Below, one piece after another: positions 33,331-41,900 of a stretch of DNA of 57,649 nucleotides; positions within the stretch are counted from its first letter, which is position 1, and each line of letters starts with the position of its first letter. Under the pieces are notes generated by a model. It was not told where the DNA came from and searched no databases. It worked only from the letters and a program-made list of their open reading frames with translations. The stretch comes from a bacterium. Its GTDB lineage: Bacteria; Oederibacteriota; JAAXVQ01; JAUVAV01. The translations under genes and the position numbers were made by a program. The DNA lies in the NCBI GenBank assembly GCA_021108215.1, contig JAIORK010000016.1:1-57649 (forward strand). Direction: 5' to 3'.

Positions 33331-35297
33331 TGGAATTCCGCAATTGTTTCCTCAAACAGAATTTTCAAGTCATTGTTTTTCTTTTTCTGACAACAATTTT
33401 ATTCAGCGTGTCGGTGGGTGCGTATTTTATCCCGGCCGGATTGGGGGTAAGACCGGCAGCCTTGGGCGGCGCGTTTGTGGCAGTGGCAGATGATGCCAAT
33501 GCAGTATTGTTTAATCCGGCAGGATATGCCGGTCTGGAGAAAATCGAGATGGTCAGCATGTATTCTGAACTGTATGCCGGATTGAACGCCCGGCTCTTTA
33601 CCGGAGAGCTTGACCGTACCGGATACAATTTTCTATCTGTTGCACTTCCATTTGGCCCTGAAATCGGCACGGTTGGCCTGGCCTGGATCCAGCTTGATTC
33701 TTTGATCTATACGGAAAATGTTTATGCTTTGAGCTACGGGAGAACCTTGCCGCTGGTTCCGATTGATCTGGGGATCACCCTCAAAGTATTACAATGGCAG
33801 GTCGCTCAAAATGAGTTTACCACCCAAAACAGTTTTTACCCTTATTCCCAGTTTGGCAAAACCGGAGTGACGGCAGATATCGGGGTGAAATATAAGTTGG
33901 ATAAAAACTTGACGATTGCTGCGAGTGTGGAAAATAGTATACCCGTGGACATGGGGATTACCCGGACAGAGATCGTGCCCATGGTGGTGAGAGCCGGGGC
34001 CGCCTATCATCTGGTTTTGGAAAATCGCTACATTGATCACCTGCTGGTTGCCGGTGAGATTGATCTGCGCGAAGATGCGACTGATGAAATATTAAATCCC
34101 CGGCTGGGGCTGGAATCCACGCATCTTGACTTGTTTGCATTACGTGTCGGCACCACATTCAATGAAGTTTCCGCCGGACTGGGCATTTACTACCAGGTGC
34201 CGCAAACCCCGCTGGGGGTGCAACTGGATTATGCGTTCACCTATCCGTTTGAGATGAGCGGTACCGGGGGCTCGCACCGAATCGGTTTGAAAGGTCAATG
34301 GGACCATCAGGCAACACCAATACTTTCCAAACAGTTAAAGGAAGAGCAGCCGGGAACGTATAGGAAAGAAACAGCTGTTCCCGGGGATGCGGGAGCAACG
34401 GGGCCGGTATTCGGACCCATGCCGCTTGCACCGGTATTGCCTGTACCGGCCGTCGTGCCGCCCACGAGGCAAGAAGCGCCTCTCGGATCGGTGATCCCGG
34501 ATAAATATCCAAAAAAAATTGTAATAGGGATTGATCAAATATTGTCTAATCAGAAGGCAGCGGAAATGAAATCCGATTTGGCATATATCCTGGCTTATTT
34601 GAACGAAAAAATCAGTATTAAAATTGAGCAGCGTCGGCTCACGATCGACGATTTGAAAAAACAGTTTTTACTGGGCGAACTCGACATGGTTGTCTCCTAT
34701 AATGAATATTTTTACGAATTCTACCAAAACGGTCTGATCCGGCCGGCAATCGTGATTCGCAGTCAGGGAAAACCATATTTTCTATACTATCTTTATGTCA
34801 GCCAGGACAGCACGGTCGTGAATAAGAAGCAGTTAAAAGGGAAGCGTTTGGGATATTTGGGTGGTGAAAAGAGAAAATATTTGAAGACAATCATGTATGA
34901 CAATATTCCTGAGTTTAATGCAGCCGGATATTTTGATAAAATTGTTGCATACTCAACGCCGATGGAAGCAGTCCTGGCCCTGCAGATGGGCACGGTGGAT
35001 GCGCTGCTTGGCATGGACCGGGAGTATCAGTTGGATGCAGGCGATAGCCAAGCGCAGGGGGTTAAAATCCACGGCGGGCTGAAGATTATCGCCCAGTCTC
35101 CGCCCATACCCAATAGTCCCGTATGGATTAAGTGGACCGGGAATGAAAAAAAACAGGCCGGTCTCCGGAGGATCGTTGAATTGATGCTTCTGGCACACCA
35201 GACCAAAAGGGTCCGGGATATTCTCAATAAGCTGGGGATTGACCGCTTGATTTCTTTTGATGAAAAAAAATACCATCATTATCTGGGTGGCCGCTAG
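33327..35297 (+). CDS. PorV/UPF0164-like barrel fused to a periplasmic solute-binding domain
   Basis: A 656-aa exported protein. After a signal peptide (to about residue 32), residues about 33-335 are a PorV/UPF0164 barrel (GLGVRPAALGGAFVAVADDA, then NAVLFNPAGYAGLE). A Pro/Ala/Val linker (about 336-395) leads to residues about 398-656, which match PhnD/SBP_bac_3-type binding proteins (KIVIGIDQILSNQKAAEM, LGELDMVVSYNEY, LKGKRLGYLGG, LQMGTVDALLGMD). A ligand-binding domain hung from an outer-membrane barrel and facing the periplasm would be an unusual sensor or capture device. It starts inside the stop of the upstream hydrolase (ATGA) and is followed at 28 bp by a histidine kinase gene, so one transcript probably covers hydrolase, fusion, kinase and regulator. 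Function inferred. Confidence 0.75.
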   Translation: MMEFRNCFLKQNFQVIVFLFLTTILFSVSVGAYFIPAGLGVRPAALGGAFVAVADDANAVLFNPAGYAGLEKIEMVSMYSELYAGLNARLFTGELDRTGYNFLSVALPFGPEIGTVGLAWIQLDSLIYTENVYALSYGRTLPLVPIDLGITLKVLQWQVAQNEFTTQNSFYPYSQFGKTGVTADIGVKYKLDKNLTIAASVENSIPVDMGITRTEIVPMVVRAGAAYHLVLENRYIDHLLVAGEIDLREDATDEILNPRLGLESTHLDLFALRVGTTFNEVSAGLGIYYQVPQTPLGVQLDYAFTYPFEMSGTGGSHRIGLKGQWDHQATPILSKQLKEEQPGTYRKETAVPGDAGATGPVFGPMPLAPVLPVPAVVPPTRQEAPLGSVIPDKYPKKIVIGIDQILSNQKAAEMKSDLAYILAYLNEKISIKIEQRRLTIDDLKKQFLLGELDMVVSYNEYFYEFYQNGLIRPAIVIRSQGKPYFLYYLYVSQDSTVVNKKQLKGKRLGYLGGEKRKYLKTIMYDNIPEFNAAGYFDKIVAYSTPMEAVLALQMGTVDALLGMDREYQLDAGDSQAQGVKIHGGLKIIAQSPPIPNSPVWIKWTGNEKKQAGLRRIVELMLLAHQTKRVRDILNKLGIDRLISFDEKKYHHYLGGR

Positions 35298-35325
35298 CCG
35301 CTGCCCGGATTGCCAAGGATGAGAT

Positions 35326-36582
35326 GTGGAAAAGAAAAATAGTGTATACAAAATAACGCTGGCAGCCATGCTGGTCGTTGTATTATCCATTGCCGCAATT
35401 GCGGTCATCTGGGTTAATGTGAGTGAAATGGAGAAACAGCATGAGCAGGAGCACAGGCAGTTGTCTGCCAGCATTGCGGAGACATCCAATCAGTTCATGC
35501 AGGCCGGCCAGCTCACCTACTTCTACAAATTATTGCAACTGCTGACAAAAATATCTTTTGTGGATTACCTGGCGGTCCACATCAATGGCCACAAAAAGCT
35601 GGAAACGCAAAAAAGCGTCCGGGTTAATGAGCAGTGGATCGATCAAAATAAAACCGGCAGTGATGCGGATTGGCATGCAAGAAAAATTCGGCAATATTAT
35701 GTGAATCAGCCCCTGTACCCTGCAAAGGGGAGGGATGGTGTTTTGACCATTGTGTTTTCCAAAAAAGAATACCAAAAACCGATCCGTATTATTCAAGGGG
35801 CCATCGGTTTTATTGTGCTGCTTTTGATCGTGATTCTTGTTGTGATGAACAAACTCCGCCAGACACTGGGCAAGCTCGAATATGCCCGGAAGAACAAGGC
35901 GGACACCATCTACCGTATTACGCATGACGCGCGTCAGGACTTGACCGTGGTCCAGGGGAAACTGACGTCAGTTCTGCGGAATCGAAAAAAGGGAACCAAA
36001 CACATCAATGTTGAAAAGGATTTGAAAACCGCCCATGAAAGTACGATTGCGTTGGACCGGTTTTTGCACAATCTCAATGACCAGCAGCGTATGGAAAAAG
36101 GCGAGGTTGAGTTGCTGTCTGCCCGGGTGGATATTATTAAAATTGCCCATACCGTTATGTCCGGATTCGAGGAGAACCTGGCATTACGAAAAATGCGGTT
36201 TGAACGGAATTTGACATCAGAATCGCTCTGGGTCTGGGCTGACCCGCAGATCGCGAAAAGAATCCTTATGAATTTGGTCCACAATGCCATCAAATATTCC
36301 GACAATGGAGAAATGATCCGGCTCCAGGCGGAATCGGACAACCGGCAGGTTAAAATATATATTAGCGACCAGGGACACGGCATTGAAAAAAAATACTGGA
36401 AAAAAATATTTCAGGCCTATTATCAGATTGATGCCAACAGTGTAGGTATGGGACTTGGCCTGGCCAATTCCCGGCAACTGGCCAAGCTGATGAGCGGGGA
36501 GCTGGGTATTGTGGAGAGTGTGCCTGGGCAGGGCACCACCTTTTATCTGGCCCTTCCGGCTAGCGAAGGAGTGAAGGCATGA
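35326..36582 (+). CDS. Membrane sensor histidine kinase
   Basis: A 418-aa inner-membrane kinase with a GTG start (AAGGATGAG just upstream). Transmembrane helix 1 is about 9-30, a ~125-residue periplasmic sensor loop follows, and helix 2 is about 155-178 (AIGFIVLLLIVILVVM). The phosphoacceptor is H200 in RITHDARQDL, a slightly atypical H-box. The catalytic domain has N-box LMNLVHNAIKYSDNG, G1 ISDQGHGIE and G2 GMGLGLANSRQLA. It overlaps the response regulator gene by four bases. Position right after the barrel/solute-binding fusion suggests that the fusion's ligand-bound state could be read by the periplasmic loop. Confidence 0.9.
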   Translation: MEKKNSVYKITLAAMLVVVLSIAAIAVIWVNVSEMEKQHEQEHRQLSASIAETSNQFMQAGQLTYFYKLLQLLTKISFVDYLAVHINGHKKLETQKSVRVNEQWIDQNKTGSDADWHARKIRQYYVNQPLYPAKGRDGVLTIVFSKKEYQKPIRIIQGAIGFIVLLLIVILVVMNKLRQTLGKLEYARKNKADTIYRITHDARQDLTVVQGKLTSVLRNRKKGTKHINVEKDLKTAHESTIALDRFLHNLNDQQRMEKGEVELLSARVDIIKIAHTVMSGFEENLALRKMRFERNLTSESLWVWADPQIAKRILMNLVHNAIKYSDNGEMIRLQAESDNRQVKIYISDQGHGIEKKYWKKIFQAYYQIDANSVGMGLGLANSRQLAKLMSGELGIVESVPGQGTTFYLALPASEGVKA

Positions 36583-37961
36583 ACCGGATACTAATTGCAG
36601 ATGATGACATCAGCGTTGTCGACACCATTGCAGGGATATTAAAAAATGAAGGCGGGTTTGAAGTGGAGACCGCATTGCGGCACGACGAAATTATCGGAAA
36701 AATAGAATGCTTTCAACCGCATCTTTTGACCCTGGACCTGGAATTTGGGAGTCAGTCAGAGGCCGGTATCGCCATTTTAAAAGAAATTCGAAGCCGCTAT
36801 AATGAAAAAAGATTACCCATCATCATCATCAGCGGCACTGGGGATACGGTTAAGCTCCGGGAATTGGTTAAAAGCGGGATGAACGATTATATTTATAAAC
36901 CCATTGACGCAGGTGACCTGCTGGAAAAAATATCCGGCTGTATCCAGGTTGCGCCGGTAGACACAACGATCTGGAAAAAACAAGTGATCGGTAACTCCAA
37001 AGCGATGATGGATCTTATGCTGCATGTGGGGCGGCTAACGCGCGCTGAACTGGATACTTTGATTTTGGGGGAAAACGGGACCGGCAAAGACCTGATCGCC
37101 GAGCTGTTTCACGAGATGGGCCCCCGGCATGGAGAGCGGTTTTACGCCATTGACTGCACCAATATCCCGGACAACTTAAGTGAAATCGAACTCTGGGGGC
37201 ATGCCGCCAATGCGTTTACCGGTGCGGTAAAGGACAAAAAAGGCAGGAGTGAAATGGCTGACCAGGGAACTCTGTTGTTGAATGAAATCGGGGATCTTTC
37301 TTTATCTCAGCAAGCCAAAATATTGAATTTTATTCAGAATAAAACCTTTTTGAGAATCGGCGAAGTCGAGCCGCGCTCTTTGGATATTGTCATTTTAGTT
37401 GCGACCAATAAAAATTTATATGAAATGGTCAAGCAGGGGAAGTTCCGTGAAGATTTATATTTTCGTCTGCATAGCAATAACATCATCATGCCGCCTTTGC
37501 GGGACCGTCTTGAGGATATTCCCCTATTGGCCGCGCATTTTATGAAAAAATATAATAAAAAACTGAAGAAGGACATAAAGGGCATTGTGTCCGACGTGCT
37601 GGAAAAATTTCAGGCGCTCCTGTGGCCGGGGAATGTACGGCAACTGGAAAAGTGCATTGAAACCGGGATGATCAACTGCCGCGGGCAGCAGATTAAATGG
37701 AAAGATGTGCAGTCTTATATCGAGCATGGCGAACAGGCGCTGCATACCTCCGATGCCGGTCAACCGGAATTTGATCCGGATTGGACTTATAAAAAAATTA
37801 AAGACGCTATAAAAAATAAAGCTGATGAAACTGAGCGACACTATATCACGCACCATCTGGAAAAAAATAAATACAAAATTGTCAAAACCGCCCAGGCGAT
37901 CGGGTTGAAAAACTATCAGCAATTGACTGAGATCATGCAGCGGTTGAAAATATCGAAATAA
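36579..37961 (+). CDS. NtrC-family sigma-54-dependent response regulator
   Basis: A 460-aa cytoplasmic regulator. Receiver 1-120: acidic pocket D8-D9-D10, phosphoacceptor D53 and K in YIYKPID. The AAA+ core (about 135-365) has Walker A GENGTGKD and the sigma-54 contact loop NAFTGA, where the usual first Gly is Asn. Walker B reads LLLNEIGD, with Asn in place of the conserved Asp. The C terminus is Fis-like (KTAQAIGLKNYQQLTEIM). The Phe and Thr of the contact loop are kept, so sigma-54 engagement is plausible; the Walker B change may slow ATP hydrolysis. It is co-transcribed with the kinase (ATGA overlap). A perfect sigma-54 promoter lies 173 bp beyond its stop, upstream of the ECF sigma gene, its most obvious target. 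Confidence 0.9.
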   Translation: MNRILIADDDISVVDTIAGILKNEGGFEVETALRHDEIIGKIECFQPHLLTLDLEFGSQSEAGIAILKEIRSRYNEKRLPIIIISGTGDTVKLRELVKSGMNDYIYKPIDAGDLLEKISGCIQVAPVDTTIWKKQVIGNSKAMMDLMLHVGRLTRAELDTLILGENGTGKDLIAELFHEMGPRHGERFYAIDCTNIPDNLSEIELWGHAANAFTGAVKDKKGRSEMADQGTLLLNEIGDLSLSQQAKILNFIQNKTFLRIGEVEPRSLDIVILVATNKNLYEMVKQGKFREDLYFRLHSNNIIMPPLRDRLEDIPLLAAHFMKKYNKKLKKDIKGIVSDVLEKFQALLWPGNVRQLEKCIETGMINCRGQQIKWKDVQSYIEHGEQALHTSDAGQPEFDPDWTYKKIKDAIKNKADETERHYITHHLEKNKYKIVKTAQAIGLKNYQQLTEIMQRLKISK

Positions 37962-38019
37962 GGGCGGTTCACGAACCGCCCCTACGCAGCCCCCCCTGAA
38001 CCCAACGTGGTTCAGGGGG
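37959..38019. repeat. Two adjacent palindromic repeats at the regulator stop codon
   Basis: The first (37959-37985, arms AGGGCGGTTC / GAACCGCCC, closing CTAC) contains the TAA stop of the regulator gene in its left end. The second (37992-38019, CCCCCTGAACC / GGTTCAGGGGG, loop CAACGT) belongs to the family also seen at 47579 and 48670. Either hairpin could stabilise the mRNA end. Confidence 0.8.
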
Positions 38020-38133
38020 AAATAAAAATCCAGCCTTTTATTATATAACACCAGCCTTGTATAAAATCATTCATTTCCACAGACCATTTTCAGAAAAAGC
38101 TTATTTTCAAAGGTTTACCGTGTGCAGTGATTG

Positions 38134-38149
38134 TGGCACGAACGTTGCT
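38134..38149 (+). promoter_or_regulatory. Consensus sigma-54 (-24/-12) promoter
   Basis: TGGCACGAACGTTGCT matches the -24/-12 consensus (TGGCACG-N4-TTGCW) at every fixed position, with the required ten bases between GG (38135-38136) and GC (38147-38148). Transcription would start near 38160, about 30 bp before the ECF sigma start. The neighbouring gene encodes a sigma-54 activator. Confidence 0.85.
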
Positions 38150-38189
38150 ATTCATATATTGAAGAAGTATTTCAATTGTGGGGGGAAAT

Positions 38190-38768
38190 GTGGATCGCAG
38201 CGACCGGGAACTCATCACAGCCATTAAAAATAATGATCCCGACGCGGCCCGCGTGTTGTATGAACGGTATTATGCTATGACAGTTCGGGTTGCCCTGAAG
38301 GTATTGCACTCAACAGATGATGCCCAGGATATTGCCCAGGAAGTGTTTATGCGTGTCCTGGTCAGGAAAAAAATACTGGCTTTTCGCGGAGATTCCCAAT
38401 TGGGTTCATGGCTGTACAAAGTGACTGTCAACCACTCACTTTCCTTTATCCGGAAAAAAATGAAAAGGCAGGAAACCCAGCGCTTGATCTTAAAAGAATG
38501 CCGTGAGTTCAATAGCCGTACCAGTGAAAATGTGGACCAGCTTTGGAAACTCGAAACCCATGAAAAATTGGAACACCTTTGCGAAGCCCTCGATACCCTT
38601 CCCGGTCTGTACGGAAAATGCCTTTTTCTCAGATATTATGAGGGCCAAAAGTATAAGGAAATCGCGAAAAAACTAAAAATAACCCGGGACCGGGTCGGCA
38701 TGCAGATCATGCGGAGCCGGAACCTGCTGAATAAAAACCAGGAATTAAAAAAACTGTACGTATCCTGA
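38190..38768 (+). CDS. ECF-type RNA polymerase sigma factor
   Basis: A 192-aa sigma-70 family group 4 protein. Region 2 spans about 5-80 (DPDAARVLYERYY, STDDAQDIAQEVFMRVLV, FRGDSQLGSWLYKVTVN). Region 4 spans about 120-180 (LDTLPGLYGKCLFLRYYEGQ, YKEIAKKLKITRDRVGMQIM). The start is the GTG at 38190, seven bases after GGGGGA; the in-frame GTG at 38178 has no ribosome site. No anti-sigma factor is adjacent, so control is probably transcriptional, through the sigma-54 promoter directly upstream. The gene sits 145 bp before a 2870-aa secreted protein and may direct transcription of the surface-protein genes; that target is inferred. Confidence 0.9.
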   Translation: MDRSDRELITAIKNNDPDAARVLYERYYAMTVRVALKVLHSTDDAQDIAQEVFMRVLVRKKILAFRGDSQLGSWLYKVTVNHSLSFIRKKMKRQETQRLILKECREFNSRTSENVDQLWKLETHEKLEHLCEALDTLPGLYGKCLFLRYYEGQKYKEIAKKLKITRDRVGMQIMRSRNLLNKNQELKKLYVS

Positions 38769-38913
38769 ACAGGGTAAATAAATTCCAAGGTGGTTGCATG
38801 AGACTCTTCCTAAAAAAAATCGAAACTGTGGTTATAAAAATTTGTTTGGTTAGTCACATAGTAGTCGGAAATGAAATAGTTTGTTGTAAAGAGATTAATC
38901 CGGGGGTGGGGAA

Positions 38914-41900
38914 ATGAAATTGAAATCTTTAGTAGTGATGAGCATTTTGGTTGCGACGGTATTTGCATTTATAGTACCCGGGAACGCGTATCATTTCGGA
39001 ACCGCCTGGGATGAATCGCATTACAACCCCGGTGACACCAATTGGCACGGGAAACCGGTGGATCATCTTTATCTGGCGGATGAGAAAGACCGCAGTATAT
39101 CAACCCGCAATGTCTACATCCGCTGGAACAGCTACCAGACCGGGATCAGCACTTGGGATACGGACTATATCAATCAAAAAAAGGCGGAAATCAAACATTT
39201 CCAGGACGGTAATTTTGATGTTGTTCTGCGTATCAATCCGTTTCCTGTGCCTGATTGGTATCTTAATGAGAGCGGCAGCCGGTTCAAGAACCAATATGAT
39301 GAGGCATGGGAACCGGACACTTATATTCCACAATTAATGCAGCAGGTCGCCACAGCCCATGGCCTCTCCCTGCCAGGTGATGAGGAACAGGTTAAGGCGC
39401 TCATGAAAGCGGAATACAATGTTGATTACATGGAAAAAGACAATTCCCAGGTCAGTATCTGGGACAGCAATTATGAGAGCCGTGTACGCACTTATATTGA
39501 ACAGGTCATCACTACGCTTAATAGCGATCCGGAAATCAATGTAAATAATTTTTGGGCCATCTATATTTCCAGCGGGCAGTTCGGGGAAGTGGCTTTTCCG
39601 GGCCGTAATCCTGTGAAGCGAACCAGAAGGTACAATGAGGCTACCATGCCGCCGCCTGATCCTGCCAATCAGGACGGTTTGGGAGTGGATTATTACCGCC
39701 ATTGGAACAGCTATTGGGGATTTGATATGGATGCCCAGGCTGCATGTCCGGTAGCCGGTTGGGAACCAACGGAGATGGCAGGTCAGGGACAGCGTACAGT
39801 TAATGGCGGGTTTGAAGATACGACGTATTCCAATACGATTGCCAACTGGTGGAGTTCGCGTGATTGTCATAATCAGGGTGCGTGGAATCCAAGCGTGATC
39901 AATGATGTTGCCCAGGCTGCCACGGGATCGCATTTTTTACGTTATCAGAGCCTGAGTGGATCGCAATATTATCTCCGCCAGGAGATGCCTGTGCGGGTCA
40001 GTACAAATTATGATTTAAGTGGTTATATTCGCGCGCAAGGCGGAGAGACGGGTACCATTGTATTGCGGCAAACAGATGATCAGGGCAGTACGGTGGGTAC
40101 ACCCATTACGCTTACCAGCACGCTAAGTACCTGGAATCAGGTCAGTCAGAATTTTACCACGCAGGCGGATGCCGCCTATGTGCAGGTCGATCTTTATCTG
40201 ACCGGCGGATCAGGCACAGTTGATTTTGATGCCATTTCAGTATTGGATACAGTCAATCCTACGGCAGACCACAGCCAGGCGGAGCAGTTCATTAACTGGT
40301 ATTATCAAGGTCTGGCCAATGCTGTGAAATGGCAGATTGCAGAACTGCGCGAGCATTACAACGGACGATTAATTCTCATGGGCGGCGGTGATGCCACCCG
40401 GCCCGGTGATATTGAAGCGGAGATCAACAATGATCTCTCCGGTAAAACCAAGAATGCCTATTGGGTCAGCCGCGGATTTGCCATGGACCGATATTTACAA
40501 TTACTGGTTGATGATTCGACAGTCAATCTGACCAATGTTTACTTTGCCAATACCGGCATGGAAGTTGTGTGGAATGATTGGGAAAATGCCAATCGCACAG
40601 CCGGTGCGGCGTGGAACCAAAGTCTGTTGCAAAGTGACTGGTCGGCGCCAAAGTATTATGCCGAGATCGCGCGTGAAATCATGGGTGCGGGCACCTCCCT
40701 GTATGGTGAGAACGGCGGTGCCAATAATCTCGATCAGATGAATGATGTGTTTCAGAATATGCAGGAGAATAATTATGAAGGCTTGGGCTGGTATACGCTG
40801 GGACAATTGTTTGAACCGTCTCAGGGTGCCAATATTCTCAATTACGCAGACCAGATCACGCAATATAATAACCTCATGCCCAAAGCACCCACAGGTGGAA
40901 GCATTTTGCCTCTCCAGACCGGTTGGGAGTGGTATGAGTCGCAGGGATACGATAATATTTATAACTCCCTTTATAATGTAGAATCTTATGATCCTGCCGA
41001 GTTTGGCCTGCCTTTGTGTACCCGTACATGGCAGGGAAACAGTCAAGGCGTTGATACGCGTACTGGGGATGGGTTTTTGGTAGTTGCCGGAAAGGCAAGC
41101 AGCGGCGCAAGTAATCCGAACAGTTATTACTGGCTGTACAATGATTTTCTCCTGCCTTATCACGATATCACCATTGGCGCAGAGACGAAGTTGTGTTACT
41201 GGATTTATCCGTATGATGATGCCGGTGATCCGGATGACGGCAACCGCTCGGTAGCGGTTGATTTGATTTTTTCCGATGGTACGGCCTTGCGTGACCATTC
41301 CGTGCCCTCAGGTGCGATCAGCCCGGTGCTGCTTGATCAGAACAGCCATTATGTTCATCCGGCGCAGCGGCATGATCACCTCACCCCCAATGCCTGGAAT
41401 TATGTCGAGGTCGACCTCTCCGCCATGAGCGGTCAGACCATTGAACAGGTCTGGATGGCTTTTGATGATCCGAATTACAGCAGCCACGGGGACAAATACC
41501 GGGTGTACATTGATGATTTGAAATTCACGAATACCCCGGAGACGTTTGACGAAGATTTTATTGGCGCGTTTGATACCACGCCGGATACCTGGAAAACCGG
41601 CGGGTCACACATCACTTTTACAGGTGACGGGGTCACCACAGCCAAAGGCACACTGGTATCGGGAACCTATGGTGATATCCAGAGTCCGGTGGTGGCTAAT
41701 TTTGATCAGGGAACCTACGACGCGATTGAATTTCTCATTACCGATATGACCCCTGGAGCTTTTCTGGAATTTGGATTGCAGCAACAGCGGGAAAGCAATC
41801 GCGAGTATTTATATAACAGTAAGTTTAATTATTTTGATGTGCCCGGTCTTTACCGTGTGCGCTTCAGCGATTTTGCGCCGGGAAAAGATACGTCTGCTTT

